Shown one piece after another: positions 41,018 through 51,248 of a DNA stretch of 64,000 bases (positions are counted from its first letter, which is position 1; each line of letters opens with the position of its first letter). Source of the DNA: Bacteroidales bacterium (GTDB taxonomy: Bacteria; Bacteroidota; Bacteroidia; Bacteroidales; ML635J-15); assembly GCA_031275085.1 (NCBI GenBank), contig JAISPG010000019.1, positions 118,058-182,057 of the forward strand, in the 5' to 3' direction. The position numbers were made by a program, and so were the translations under genes. Below the pieces are notes generated by a model. The model was given only the letters and a program-made list of their open reading frames with translations. It was not told the origin of the DNA and did not search any database.

Positions 41018-41227
41018 ATGGTATATGTTTTTAGAATATTGATATTAGGAGTAATTGTTCTTTTGTTTTATGCAATTATCAAAGGAATTTTGAGTATTGA
41101 TTCAAACAAGAAGAAACCTAAGAAAACGTCTGTAGCTGACGAACTTTTAAAATTACAGAACTTAAAAGAAGAAGGTATAATTACCGAAGAGGAATTCCAA
41201 CAGATGAAGAAAAGATTACTGAAATAA
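41018..41227 (+). CDS. Small membrane protein with SHOCT domain
   Basis: 69 residues. An N-terminal transmembrane helix (ILILGVIVLLFYAIIKGIL) and a C-terminal SHOCT motif (ELLKLQNLKEEGIITEEEFQQMKKRLL). SHOCT domains are short oligomerisation tails. Function unknown. No clear link to the CRISPR locus that follows 165 bases later. Confidence 0.7.
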   Translation: MVYVFRILILGVIVLLFYAIIKGILSIDSNKKKPKKTSVADELLKLQNLKEEGIITEEEFQQMKKRLLK

Positions 41228-41392
41228 ATTATTTATAATTGTTTGAGATTTGTATTTTTAAATTGTGCTGAATAAATTTTAACTTATTATTTGTTATTTA
41301 TTTTTTACTTTTTAGATAAATTCATTAAAAATATTGATTAATATTTATTTTATTCATATATTGGCAATATAAATTTATAATTGTCATATGTA

Positions 41393-42175
41393 ATGTTATT
41401 TAAGTTAAATGTAGAATTAGACCGTCAGCAAAATATCCTTCCGATAAATTATCAGTATGAATTATCATCATTTATATATAAAACATTGCAGCGCGGAAAC
41501 CTGGAATATTCGAAATGGCTTCATAATAACGGGTTTCAATTAAACGGAAAATCATTTAAATTATTTACTTTTTCAAACTTTATTATCCCTAGTTATACCA
41601 TTGATAGGGAAAAAGGTAGAATTTTAATTCATTCGGATAGTGTTTACTGGTATATTTCTTTTCTGCCCGAAAGGTCAACCGAAAATTTTATAAAAGGTAT
41701 ATTTCTTAAGCAAAAATTTAGTATTGGAGATAAAAAGACTCAGGTTGATTTTTATGTTAAAAACGTTGAAATTATTCCTGAACCTGAATTTAAGGAAGAA
41801 ATGTATTTTAAAACACTTACTCCTATAAGCATTTCCAGAAAAAATAATAATGGAAAAATAGAATATGTAAATCCTGCTGAAGAATACGCCAAACAGGCAG
41901 TTTTGAAAAATTTATTAAATAAATATCATGTATTTTACGGAAAAGAATACCCTATTAATATTGAAGAAATAAATTTTGATTTTGTCCATGTAAGTGAGCC
42001 AAAATCCAAGCTTATCTTAATAAAAGCCGGAACTTCGGAGGAAACAAGAGTGCGGGGATATAATTGTAAGTTTAAAATCAATGCACCTGTGGATTTAATT
42101 AAGATAATGTATAACAGTGGGATAGGAGAGAAGGGAAGTTTAGGGTTTGGTATGGTGGAAGTAATGGTTAAATAA
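41393..42175 (+). CDS. cas6: Cas6, CRISPR RNA processing endonuclease
   Basis: 260 residues from ATG at 41393 (MLFKLNVELD); a TTG twelve bases earlier is also open. Two ferredoxin-like folds are expected. It has a YELSSFIYKTLQRGN helix region, then the glycine-rich loop near the C-terminus (NSGIGEKGSLGFGMVEV), a Cas6 hallmark. It cuts the repeat transcript to give crRNAs. It starts the locus but is separated from cas8b by an unrelated gene, so it may have its own transcript. Confidence 0.9.
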   Translation: MLFKLNVELDRQQNILPINYQYELSSFIYKTLQRGNLEYSKWLHNNGFQLNGKSFKLFTFSNFIIPSYTIDREKGRILIHSDSVYWYISFLPERSTENFIKGIFLKQKFSIGDKKTQVDFYVKNVEIIPEPEFKEEMYFKTLTPISISRKNNNGKIEYVNPAEEYAKQAVLKNLLNKYHVFYGKEYPINIEEINFDFVHVSEPKSKLILIKAGTSEETRVRGYNCKFKINAPVDLIKIMYNSGIGEKGSLGFGMVEVMVK

Positions 42176-42202
42176 CATAATAATCAAATAAATAATTAAA
42201 AT

Positions 42203-42760
42203 ATGTTACAATTTAAAATTCAGATCAGAGGAATTATAAAACCTCCTGTGTGGCGAAGAGTATTGGTTCCTGAAACATTTTCGTTTCATAAATTTCATGA
42301 AGCCATACAAGCTGCCTTTGGGTGGTCTGATTATCATTTATACCAGTTTTCGCCACAAGGTTATGGCTCGGAACCACGAATTTCGCTGTTGTCGGAAGAC
42401 TATTTGGATTCGGTGGTTGATGCTATGGGAGTGCAGTTGAAAGATATTTTTACAAAAAAAGGACAAACATATGTGTATATTTATGATTTCGGAGATGATT
42501 GGAGACATAAAATTACGTTGGAGGAAATTACTGATGCTAAGTCATTGAATGCATCATGTATTGGCGGAAAAGGCACTTGTCCACCCGAAGATTGTGGCGG
42601 TATCTGGAGATATGAAAATATGAAAGTAATTTTTGAAACTGAACCTGAAAGTGAAGAGGCTGATGAGCTCCGTGAATGGCTTGGATTGGAAGATAATGAA
42701 ATATGGGATGCTAATGAGTTTAATTTGGAGAAGGTGAATGAGGATGTGGAAGGTGTGTAA
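42203..42760 (+). CDS. Plasmid pRiA4b ORF-3 family protein
   Basis: 185 residues. Family hallmarks: IQIRGIIKPPVWRRVLVPE, FHKFHEAIQAAFGW, YIYDFGDDWRHKI and the metal-site-like CIGGKGTCPPEDCGGIWRYE with three Cys. The function of this family is unproven. It lies between cas6 and cas8b but is closed off by a hairpin (42763-42794), so it looks like an insertion into the locus rather than a standard cas gene. Confidence 0.85.
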   Translation: MLQFKIQIRGIIKPPVWRRVLVPETFSFHKFHEAIQAAFGWSDYHLYQFSPQGYGSEPRISLLSEDYLDSVVDAMGVQLKDIFTKKGQTYVYIYDFGDDWRHKITLEEITDAKSLNASCIGGKGTCPPEDCGGIWRYENMKVIFETEPESEEADELREWLGLEDNEIWDANEFNLEKVNEDVEGV

Positions 42761-42762
42761 AA

Positions 42763-42794
42763 AACCGCTTCTTATGGTTAAAAAAGAAGCGGTT
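42763..42794 (+). terminator. Hairpin after the pRiA4b ORF-3 gene
   Basis: AACCGCTTCTT pairs perfectly with AAGAAGCGGTT around a 10-base loop, starting 2 bases after the stop codon. It is followed by ATCGAGG rather than a T-run. Probably ends or protects the upstream message. Confidence 0.6.
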
Positions 42795-42888
42795 ATCGAG
42801 GATAAATATCCTTAATAAATTTTGAAGATGATGAAATATGAAAACGATATGCCATTATATTTATAAATGAATTTAAAAAACGTGATAT

Positions 42889-44868
42889 ATGAGTCTAGAT
42901 ACAGTATTGCAAATAGGAAAAGCTTTTCGAAATTCGGAAAACAATCTGAAATATTTTAAATATGTAGAGAGTTGCCCTAAAGATAAAGATGGAAATTGGC
43001 CGATATGTATTACTATACCTGTCAAATCTGATTTTACTTTTGAATGGGAGAATGTGAAATTAACACCTGAAAATCAAAGGGAACAATTATATTATTTGAA
43101 ATTTAAAACTTCGGATAGCGACGGTTTAGTAAAATATATCTTTGGAGATATTTATTACGAAAGAAAAGGAAGCTTAAAGAAAGACAGTTCAATTGAAACA
43201 GGTGAAAGTGGATATTATCGATTAGAGAATCCATTCCACTCAAATGCGGCATATCGACCGAGTTCTTTCAAACGTGGAAATAGTGATTATGAGAATCTTA
43301 TGGAAATGTTAGATTCCGATTCAATCATAACAAAATTTCATGATTTATTAAAAACAGATTTATTATTCATTGAACGTATTTTGAAATATGCATCTGCAAT
43401 CAATTATTTTTTTGAAAATAAAGGGAATGAAAATTTCATAGATTTTCTTAATAATGAAGAAATTTTATATTCTCTTGCTACATCCATTAGTTATCAGGCA
43501 TTGTCAAATGCAAATTTAAAAAAAATAGGTATCGAGTCTGATGTATCGGCATTAACACTTCATCAAAAAAAACAATTGTTTGAATTGAGTAATTTTTCTG
43601 TTTTTATTCATTTTGATTTTCCTGAAAATAAACAATGGTATCAATTTTCAGAAGATCTGTCTCAAATAAATAAAAAGATTCTTTCAGAATTTGTTGATGA
43701 AGGAAAAAATGGATTAGTTTTAAAAAAAACGTTATATAAAACACTATGTTCCGGTGATAAAAAGAATGATATTCAATTTCCCGGTTTTTTAATAGAGAAT
43801 AAATTCAAGTCAAAAAATTTTGATGAAAATGAATTGCAGGATTTATTTTATGCTTTAGATTTTACAAATAAAGGACGTTTGATTTCCGGAACAGATATTA
43901 AATTAATCGTATTGCCGAGAGGAATTAATTTAAAAGCTTCTGATTATGAGATTTTTATTGAGAAGAAAGATGAAAATAGAATAGCTGAAGCCAATAAAGA
44001 AAGTATTAAGGAAGATATATTTTTTGATTTTTCTTCTGATGAAAATAAAAATATTACCTCTTTTGATTTGATCCTATGCAAAAAAGGAGGCCTTACATCT
44101 CCTGATAGCGATTTGATAGAAATATCAGGAATCGAGAAGAGTAAATTGCGGTTGATAATGAAACGAATAAATGATATTGCTTATGAAATAGAAGAAGAAC
44201 GTAAATCTTTTATTAGAACAGAAAAAGAATTATTTCCATTAAAATTTGATTATTCGTTTCGTTGTATTCTGGGTAATCCGCAATATGATGTTAAAACAAA
44301 TAAAGTATCATTTAAACCAAATCCTAAGTATCAATCACATTTATTGAAAATTTTACCATTAATATATACGGAAAACTATTTCTATGATGATGTATTATTG
44401 CCTGCCTTTATCCAAAATGTTGAATTTAGTATCAGATCGGGAGATGCAAAGTATAGTTTTCTTAAATACGATTTAAAGTTTTTATTATCAATACAGAATT
44501 ACGAATTAAAAAATAAAAAAATTATGGAAATCAGCAACTCAGAAAGTTATCAAATTGGTTACATGCTTGGAGAATTGGCAAAGAGTCTCAAGTCGGAAAT
44601 AAATTCTTTTGAAAAGAATTACGTTGGAAATCTCACTCGCCGTATAGGGAATCTGGCCGATTTTATGAAACTCAAAACTGACATTGAACAGAAATTAATA
44701 ATGCATGATAAAGCGAAATACACACGTCAAATATCTTATGACCTTGCACAAAAAATAAAAAATTTCGAAGGTAAATATGATAAGGACGAAAGTGCTTTTG
44801 GTTTTATGGAAGCATATTTTAAGCCTATTCCCAAAAAAGAAGAAATTCAAAAAGAATATGCAAATTAA
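42889..44868 (+). CDS. cas8b: Cas8b, large Cascade subunit (TM1802/Csh1-like)
   Basis: 659 residues. In type I-B it recognises the PAM and holds the complex together. Recognised by its place before cas7 and by features such as NPFHSNAAYRPSSFKRGNSDYENL in the N-terminal third and the late ESYQIGYMLGELAKSLKSEINSFEKNY segment, where TM1802 proteins keep a G-x-x-x-A-L-x-x-x-x-Q/E-like helix. No HD or zinc motif is evident to me. First gene of a cas operon running to cas3, with a promoter presumably in 42795-42888. Confidence 0.8.
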   Translation: MSLDTVLQIGKAFRNSENNLKYFKYVESCPKDKDGNWPICITIPVKSDFTFEWENVKLTPENQREQLYYLKFKTSDSDGLVKYIFGDIYYERKGSLKKDSSIETGESGYYRLENPFHSNAAYRPSSFKRGNSDYENLMEMLDSDSIITKFHDLLKTDLLFIERILKYASAINYFFENKGNENFIDFLNNEEILYSLATSISYQALSNANLKKIGIESDVSALTLHQKKQLFELSNFSVFIHFDFPENKQWYQFSEDLSQINKKILSEFVDEGKNGLVLKKTLYKTLCSGDKKNDIQFPGFLIENKFKSKNFDENELQDLFYALDFTNKGRLISGTDIKLIVLPRGINLKASDYEIFIEKKDENRIAEANKESIKEDIFFDFSSDENKNITSFDLILCKKGGLTSPDSDLIEISGIEKSKLRLIMKRINDIAYEIEEERKSFIRTEKELFPLKFDYSFRCILGNPQYDVKTNKVSFKPNPKYQSHLLKILPLIYTENYFYDDVLLPAFIQNVEFSIRSGDAKYSFLKYDLKFLLSIQNYELKNKKIMEISNSESYQIGYMLGELAKSLKSEINSFEKNYVGNLTRRIGNLADFMKLKTDIEQKLIMHDKAKYTRQISYDLAQKIKNFEGKYDKDESAFGFMEAYFKPIPKKEEIQKEYAN

Positions 44869-44894
44869 TATCAATCATTTAAAACAGAAACAAA

Positions 44895-45842
44895 ATGGAC
44901 AATAAGTTAAAAAAGTCAGAAATTTTATTTTTGTATGAAACATCATACAACATTCCTAACGGAGACCCTTTCACGGGCGAACAGCGTTATGATGAAGAAA
45001 CTAAAAAAATTTTAGTCAGCGATGTGCGAATGAAAAGATATGTCCGTACATACTTTGAAGAAATTAAAAAGTTACCTATTTATGTCAGTGAAAATACTGG
45101 AGCGGGGAAAACAGATTCCAAAGGTGTTTTAAAGTGGTTAGCTGAAAATAGAAATCCGAATAAATTATTAGACATCGCCGAGCTTTTGAAAGAACAAATC
45201 GACGTTCGTCTTTTTGGTGGAATTTCTACATTAGGAGATGAAGCAAAGAGTATAAAAGTTGATAATAAGCCGATGATAAATGGACATACTCAATTTACAG
45301 GACCGGTCCAATTTGCTTTATTAAACCCATCGCTGAATGAAGTAAATTTGCGAATGCATCAAAATACAACACATTTTACATCTAAAGCTGACAATACGCA
45401 AGGTTCGATAGGAACTACAACTTTAGTACCTTATTCATTAGTTCAGATTCATGGTTGGGTAAACCCCAAAGTTGCCGAAAAAACAAATATGACTAATGAG
45501 GATTTGAGTTTGATGTTTGAAGGACTTTGGTATGGTACAAGTGGAGAAGGAAGTTCTCATTCTCGTAGTAAAGTTGGACAAAATTCAGTACTTCTTTTGG
45601 AAATTATTTATGCAGAAAATAATCAAAAAATTTATGGCGTTGACCGTTTGATTAGAATTATACCAAAAGATGACAAAAAAGGAGAAGAGATTAGAAGTAT
45701 TGATGATTATAATTTAGATTTTTCGAAATTGATTGAAATTGTAAATTTCGAAAAAGTTGAAAAAGTAAGATATTATACTGAAATTGAAAGCGTAAAGTCA
45801 GAATTATTAGGAAAGTCGAAATTTGAAGAAATAAAGTTATGA
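44895..45842 (+). CDS. cas7: Cas7, Cascade backbone (Csh2 type)
   Basis: 315 residues. Csh2 motifs: LFLYETSYNIPNGDPFTGEQR, then DVRMKRYVRTYF, DVRLFGG, GPVQFALLNPSLNEV, and a late GLWYGTSGEGSSHSRSKVGQ. It forms the helical filament on the crRNA. Its stop codon overlaps cas5's start (ATGA). Confidence 0.92.
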   Translation: MDNKLKKSEILFLYETSYNIPNGDPFTGEQRYDEETKKILVSDVRMKRYVRTYFEEIKKLPIYVSENTGAGKTDSKGVLKWLAENRNPNKLLDIAELLKEQIDVRLFGGISTLGDEAKSIKVDNKPMINGHTQFTGPVQFALLNPSLNEVNLRMHQNTTHFTSKADNTQGSIGTTTLVPYSLVQIHGWVNPKVAEKTNMTNEDLSLMFEGLWYGTSGEGSSHSRSKVGQNSVLLLEIIYAENNQKIYGVDRLIRIIPKDDKKGEEIRSIDDYNLDFSKLIEIVNFEKVEKVRYYTEIESVKSELLGKSKFEEIKL

Positions 45843-46555
45843 AAGGAATCCAATTTATCGTAGAAGGTAATTGGGGACACTTTAAGAAACCGGAAACAAA
45901 TAATAATCCGTTATCTCATGATTTAATTACCAAAACGGCATTGATCGGATTGATTGGTGCAGTTTTGGGAGTTGAACGTGAAGATATGAAAAATAAATTC
46001 CCCGAATTATCGGAGGATTTGTTATATGGAGTTAGATTGCTTAATCCTGTAAAAAAAATATCATGGGGATTTACAGGTAAAACAGCTATTAATCCGACGG
46101 CCGGAGGAAGTCCCAAATATTTTGAGTTTCTGAAAAATCCCTGTTTTCTTGTGGTTTTAGCATTAAAAGAAATTCGTTCCGAAAATATTTTTGATGAATT
46201 TAATGAATCTCTTAAAGCAGAAAAATCTATATATCCGCCAGTTTTGGGTTGGCATAATTGCCCAGCAAATTTAAAATGGAAATCAGAAGGAGAGTTTTCC
46301 GATATAAGTAAAGCTGATTTTAATACTCAAGGATTTGTTATAGCCGGAGAGCATATACCAAAAGAAATTATTGGTGAATTTCGTATTGGTTTTGATAAAT
46401 TGCCAACACATCAAAATAACGATTTCTGGAATGAACCTAAGAAATATAAAAATATTATCTATCCGGATTGTCCACATTCGCTTTTGGTTAACGGTATTTA
46501 TTATGAATATAATTCAGTTGAGGCTAATAATGCGGAAAAATGGGTTCTGATTTAG
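45839..46555 (+). CDS. cas5b: Cas5 (type I-B)
   Basis: 238 residues. N-terminal FIVEGNWGHFKKPETNNNPL and SHDLITKTALIGLIGAVLGVERE are typical of Cas5b/h, which caps the 5' handle of the crRNA. The C-terminus has the usual short beta region (HSLLVNGIYYEYN). Overlaps cas7 by 4 bases and cas3 by 16 bases, so expression is tightly coupled. Confidence 0.9.
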   Translation: MKGIQFIVEGNWGHFKKPETNNNPLSHDLITKTALIGLIGAVLGVEREDMKNKFPELSEDLLYGVRLLNPVKKISWGFTGKTAINPTAGGSPKYFEFLKNPCFLVVLALKEIRSENIFDEFNESLKAEKSIYPPVLGWHNCPANLKWKSEGEFSDISKADFNTQGFVIAGEHIPKEIIGEFRIGFDKLPTHQNNDFWNEPKKYKNIIYPDCPHSLLVNGIYYEYNSVEANNAEKWVLI

Positions 46556-48990
46556 AAATATTAAAATCTCACCCTGACAAGTTTTTGCTAAAACATATTC
46601 AGGGAGTTCGGGAAAATGTGAAAAAGCTGACTGAATTAAAAATTGCTGATTTAGTTGCAATTTTTCATGACTTAGGCAAAATTAATCCTAATTTTCAGGC
46701 AAAATTGAATGGTATTGACATCGAAGGTTATGCAAATCATTCCTATTTGTCTGCATATGCTTTGTTTTGTGCCTTTGGCTTTTCACACAGTGGAAACCAA
46801 GCATTGCAAAGTCTCTTGTGTAAAGATTACGTTTCTTGCAATGATGTAATAGCATTGATAATATTAATAGCTAAACATCACGGCAATTTACCTGATTTTT
46901 CTCCCAATGGTTATTTAGGAGCTGACGTCTCTATTTTATCTAAAAAAGAGATTTATCAGTTGTTTCAATTTTTCGAAAACAATGCAAATATGCCACTTGT
47001 CGAATATGTGAAATATTTTTTAGATGTGGATGATTTTGAGTCGATTCTTACAAACGATAAAGCAAAGCAATGTTTTTCGGATAAATTGATTTTTCAACTA
47101 GATAAAAATATAGAACCGTTAAGTTTCTTTTTAGATTATCAATTCGCATTTGCAAGTGTTATTCAAGCAGATAAAGCAGATGCTGGAAAATTTGAAAATT
47201 TCATTGAACGACAAAAAACAGATGTTGCAGATTTTTCGAATATTTTTACTTCTCAATTGCCTACATATTTGAGTAATTTAAAACAGAATACAGAACTCAA
47301 TAAGTTAAGAACAAAAATAAGAGAAGAGGTAATTCGGAATATTCAGATACATTTGAAAGCAGGAGAAAAAGTTTTTGAACTAACATCTCCGACAGGTTCA
47401 GGAAAAACACTGATGTTACTTTCACTTGCATCCGAAATTATAAAAGAAGAAGGGGCAAAAAGGATTATTTATGCTTTGCCTTTTTTATCTATTACAGAAC
47501 AAGTTGAAGCTGAAATACTAAAGATTTTCGATGGATATGAAAATTATATACAACGTATTGATTCAAAATCGGATAACAACCGATTTGACGAACTTCAAAA
47601 AGAGTTGGATAGCAATTCAACAGAAGAAAAATTGTCAGAATTAAATGTTTTGGAATTCCAGGAAAATACATTTGCTTATCCTTTGGTTATTACAACGTTT
47701 GTGCGATTTTTTGAAACGCTGTTGAGTAACAGAAATTCGGAACTTTTAAAATTGCCGAATTTTTCTAATTGTATTTTCTTGTTGGATGAGATTCAATCAT
47801 TACCTCCACGACTTTATGGATTTTTTGTTGCATATCTCAAAAAGTTTTGTGAAAAATTTGGAAGTTATGCTATTATTTCGACAGCAACACAACCCAACTT
47901 TGAATTGCCAAGTGATAATAAAGAAGCACGAAATTTCTTTTTCGATTACAAAAAGCCGACCTCATTACTCCCAATAGAATATTTTAATCATTATTTATTT
48001 AATAGATATTCGATTTCATATAAAAAAGAAAATCTTGAAATAGAAGAGTTGAAAGGATGTATTTTAGCAGAAAATAAATCTGTTTTAGTTATTCTTAATA
48101 CAATTGATGATACAAAAGATTTATTTAAGCTTCTACAAAATGATGTTGAAAAAGAGGAATTACTTTTATTAAACACTCATTTCACTCCGCAACATAGAAA
48201 GTTGAAAATTTATTTAGCCAAACGACGTTTACGCGAAGGAAAAAGAATTATTTTGATTTCAACACAGCTCATTGAAGCTGGAGTTGATATTGATTTTCCA
48301 GTGTTATATCGTGATTTTGCAACAATTGCAAGTGTCGTGCAGTCGGCAGGACGATGCAATAGAAATGGAAGACTTGAATTTTTAGGAAAAATTATTCTGT
48401 TTAGATTATGTAAAAACGGGAAACCTCGTTCAGAACTTATTTACGGGGGAAAAGATAAAGATATTTTGAGATTTACAAAAGAAGCCTTCCAATCACAAAG
48501 CTATGAAGAAAAGGAATTGATTTATGTTCAACAATCTTTTTTTAATCAAATACAATCCGAATTGCTTTTTGCGCAACATTCACAAAATAGTCCGAAACTT
48601 GACTTTGATTTTCTAAAAGATATTTCAGAATGTATGTGTGAAAAAATAGGAAAATTTCAATTAATTGATGAACAATTGTATGGGAAAGAGCTTCAATATT
48701 TTGTTTCCAAAAATGAAAATGATAAGCAATTTGAAGAATTATTGGAATTGCAAACACAATTAGTTGAATTGTTTAAAAGAAAATCCGATATCAATACCAT
48801 AAAAAGAAAGAAGAAAAAAATTGAAATTAAAATAAAAAGAATGTCGAACCAAATGATTCAAATCAGACTTAAAAGAGGACAAATTCAACCACCATGTATC
48901 AATGAATATTTTAATCTTTATCAGATAGATAGAAATTATTATGATTTTGAAAAAGGGATTGATTTACTTGGTGGGGATTCAATAATTTAA
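46540..48990 (+). CDS. cas3: Cas3 helicase-nuclease with HD domain
   Basis: 816 residues. The N-terminal HD nuclease has VAIFHDLGKINPNFQ (HD), a later ANHSYLSAYAL and LIAKHHGNLPD. The SF2 helicase has Walker A TSPTGSGKTLML, DEIQSLPPR (the Cas3 DExH form), STATQPN, and QSAGRCNRNG (motif VI). Order HD-helicase in one chain, full length. It unwinds and degrades DNA bound by Cascade. About 140 bases separate it from cas4. Confidence 0.93.
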   Translation: MGSDLEILKSHPDKFLLKHIQGVRENVKKLTELKIADLVAIFHDLGKINPNFQAKLNGIDIEGYANHSYLSAYALFCAFGFSHSGNQALQSLLCKDYVSCNDVIALIILIAKHHGNLPDFSPNGYLGADVSILSKKEIYQLFQFFENNANMPLVEYVKYFLDVDDFESILTNDKAKQCFSDKLIFQLDKNIEPLSFFLDYQFAFASVIQADKADAGKFENFIERQKTDVADFSNIFTSQLPTYLSNLKQNTELNKLRTKIREEVIRNIQIHLKAGEKVFELTSPTGSGKTLMLLSLASEIIKEEGAKRIIYALPFLSITEQVEAEILKIFDGYENYIQRIDSKSDNNRFDELQKELDSNSTEEKLSELNVLEFQENTFAYPLVITTFVRFFETLLSNRNSELLKLPNFSNCIFLLDEIQSLPPRLYGFFVAYLKKFCEKFGSYAIISTATQPNFELPSDNKEARNFFFDYKKPTSLLPIEYFNHYLFNRYSISYKKENLEIEELKGCILAENKSVLVILNTIDDTKDLFKLLQNDVEKEELLLLNTHFTPQHRKLKIYLAKRRLREGKRIILISTQLIEAGVDIDFPVLYRDFATIASVVQSAGRCNRNGRLEFLGKIILFRLCKNGKPRSELIYGGKDKDILRFTKEAFQSQSYEEKELIYVQQSFFNQIQSELLFAQHSQNSPKLDFDFLKDISECMCEKIGKFQLIDEQLYGKELQYFVSKNENDKQFEELLELQTQLVELFKRKSDINTIKRKKKKIEIKIKRMSNQMIQIRLKRGQIQPPCINEYFNLYQIDRNYYDFEKGIDLLGGDSII

Positions 48991-49132
48991 AAACATATTA
49001 AATGGCAACGCAAAACAAATCATATCAAATTCTTAGACTATAGCAAGGATTGGTTTGTTTTCCGACAAAATTAGTTGGAGAAATATGTGATAAATAATTA
49101 ATTTTACGAATGTTAATAGTTATGTAAACACC

Positions 49133-49645
49133 ATGCAAGTCAGTGGTACTCATTTCAACTACTATCATGTTTGCAAACGAAAGCTTTGGCTCTTTGCAAA
49201 TGGAATAAATATGGAACACACTTCCGATCTGGTTTACGAAGGTAAGTTGATTCATGAAACGTCTTATCCGCAACGTTCAGAACGTTATGAAGAACTGGAA
49301 ATCGAAGGTTGTAAAATTGATTTTTATGATGCTCGTAATAAAGTTGTACATGAAATCAAAAAATCGGATAAAATAGAATCGGCTCACGAATGGCAGGTAA
49401 AATATTATCTTTATGTATTGGAACAAAATGGAATTGAAGGAACAACCGGTATTTTGGAATATCCGACCATTCGGCATAAAAGTCATGTTGAACTAACCGA
49501 TAAAGATAGGAATAGAATAATAGAAATTGTAAAAGATATAGAAACAATTATTCGGTTAGAAAAATGTCCTCCGGTAATTAATTCGAAAATTTGTAAAAAT
49601 TGTAGTTATTATGAATTTTGTTACATAAATGAAATTGATCAATGA
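49133..49645 (+). CDS. cas4: Cas4, spacer acquisition exonuclease
   Basis: 170 residues. The N-terminal Cys (HVCKRKLWLF) and C-terminal Cys cluster (CPPVINSKICKNCSYYEFC) would hold an iron-sulphur cluster. The RecB-type nuclease core has IDFYD and HEIKKS, then HEWQVKYYLYVLE. Selects PAM-containing pre-spacers. Overlaps cas1 (ATGA). Confidence 0.92.
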   Translation: MQVSGTHFNYYHVCKRKLWLFANGINMEHTSDLVYEGKLIHETSYPQRSERYEELEIEGCKIDFYDARNKVVHEIKKSDKIESAHEWQVKYYLYVLEQNGIEGTTGILEYPTIRHKSHVELTDKDRNRIIEIVKDIETIIRLEKCPPVINSKICKNCSYYEFCYINEIDQ

Positions 49646-50661
49646 AAAAAACTTATTATCTTTTTAACCCCGGGTATCTCGAACGTAAAGATAATACTCT
49701 GAAATTTACACCGATTGAAACAGGTGAAAATGGAGAAGGGGAGAAGAATGGGCAACCAAGGTACCTTCCTGTGGAACATGTTAGTGAATTGTATATATTT
49801 GGTTCTCTTACAGCAAAAAGTTCATTATATAATTTTCTTGGACAGAATGATATTGCAGTACATTTTTTTGATTATTATGAGAACTATACAGGTTCATTTA
49901 TGCCGCGAGATTCGTTACTTTCAGGGAAAATGCTATTAGCTCAGACTTCACATTATCAAAATAAGAAAAAGAGAATTTATATTGCACAGAAATTTATAGA
50001 AGGTGCAGCTTTTAATATGTTAAAAAATCTGAAATATTATAATAAACGAGGCCGGGAAGTAGATGATATTATTGTTAAAATCGAAACTTTTATAAAAACA
50101 ATTTCAGAAACAAATGATACAGATGAATTAATGGGTTTGGAAGGCAATATAAGAATGGCTTATTACGAAGCGTTTGATCTGATTTTAAATGATTTTGAAA
50201 TGGGGAACCGCACTAAGCAACCGCCAAGTAATGAGGTAAACGCATTGATCTCATTTGGTAATATGATGTGTTACAGTCAATGTCTAAGAGCAATTCATCA
50301 AACACAACTTAATCCAACGATTAGTTATTTACATTCACCAGGAGAACGTCGTTATTCATTATCATTGGATATTTCCGAAATTTTTAAACCATTATTAGTA
50401 GATCGAGTAATTTTTAAGGTGTTAAACAGAAAAGAAATTCAAGAAAAACATTTTGACAAAAAACTGAATAAGTGTTTGTTAAATACAAATGGGAAAAAAA
50501 TTTTTGTAAAAGCATTTGAAGATAGATTAAGTGAGACAGTTAAACATCGTTCTTTAAATAGAAGCGTTAGTTATAAACATTTGATAAAATTGGAATGCTA
50601 TAAATTATGTAAACATTTATTAAATATGGAAGAATATAAACCATTTAAGATGTGGTGGTAG
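49642..50661 (+). CDS. cas1: Cas1 integrase (type I-B)
   Basis: 339 residues. Metal-binding Glu in LEGNIRMAYYEAF, His in ISYLHSPGERRYSL and Asp/Glu in LDISEIFKPLLVDR are all present. The N-terminal beta domain (YLPVEHVSELYIFGSLTAKS) is standard. Integrates spacers with Cas2. The start overlaps cas4. Confidence 0.95.
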   Translation: MKKTYYLFNPGYLERKDNTLKFTPIETGENGEGEKNGQPRYLPVEHVSELYIFGSLTAKSSLYNFLGQNDIAVHFFDYYENYTGSFMPRDSLLSGKMLLAQTSHYQNKKKRIYIAQKFIEGAAFNMLKNLKYYNKRGREVDDIIVKIETFIKTISETNDTDELMGLEGNIRMAYYEAFDLILNDFEMGNRTKQPPSNEVNALISFGNMMCYSQCLRAIHQTQLNPTISYLHSPGERRYSLSLDISEIFKPLLVDRVIFKVLNRKEIQEKHFDKKLNKCLLNTNGKKIFVKAFEDRLSETVKHRSLNRSVSYKHLIKLECYKLCKHLLNMEEYKPFKMWW

Positions 50662-50691
50662 GAAAATGAGAAATAGAAGATGGAAGATAAT

Positions 50692-51248
50692 AAGACCGTA
50701 AGACAGTGAAAGACCGTAAGATGATAAGAATAAATTATATATAGAAAACTTGTAAAACTTTAAAAGAATAAATATGGAAAGGAATTCAAATATTGTTTTT
50801 AATGAGCAAATGCGAGACCGTACAAAAAAAATGGCTCTAAATATGATTTCTTTATGTAATAAAAAATTAAAACAGACGAATGAAGTGGAGAAAATTCTTA
50901 TCAGACAATTGGTTCGTTCTTCAACTTCAGTGGCCGCAAACTATAGGGCTGCAATAAGAGGAAGGTCCAGAGCAGAATTTTATAGTAAGATGTGTATTGT
51001 TGTAGAAGAAGCTGATGAAACACAATTTTGGCTTGAAATATTAAAGGATAGCAAAATTTTAAATGAAGAAGTATTAGAACCTTTGTATGAGGAAATTACA
51101 GAAATTTTAGCGATAACTACAACGATAAAACATAATTTAAAGAAAACAAAATAAAGACAAAAGAATTGAGTTTATATGATTTACTTTTTTCAAATTTTTA
51201 TAATTTTATAAATCTTACAGTCATAATATTTTATAGTCTTACAACCTT
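50692..51248. repeat. Inverted flanking repeats around the four-helix bundle gene
   Basis: Upstream, AAGACCGTAAGA occurs at 50692-50703, with AGACCGTAAG again at 50711-50720. Downstream, the complementary form TCTTACAGTC is at 51213-51222 and AGTCTTACAACCTT at 51235-51248. The flanks are thus imperfect inverted repeats made of similar short units, bracketing one gene. Confidence 0.5.
50774..51154 (+). CDS. Four-helix bundle protein (S23 / 23S-rRNA intervening-sequence type)
   Basis: 126 residues, helical. Family motifs: LVRSSTSVAANYRAAIRGRSRAEF and VVEEADETQFWLEIL. This group is known from intervening sequences in 23S rRNA genes and is scattered elsewhere in Bacteroidota. It is not a cas gene. 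It lies between cas1 and cas2, and related short repeats (CTTAC/GTAAG units) flank it on both sides in opposite orientation. This suggests a small mobile insertion. Confidence 0.88.
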   Translation: MERNSNIVFNEQMRDRTKKMALNMISLCNKKLKQTNEVEKILIRQLVRSSTSVAANYRAAIRGRSRAEFYSKMCIVVEEADETQFWLEILKDSKILNEEVLEPLYEEITEILAITTTIKHNLKKTK

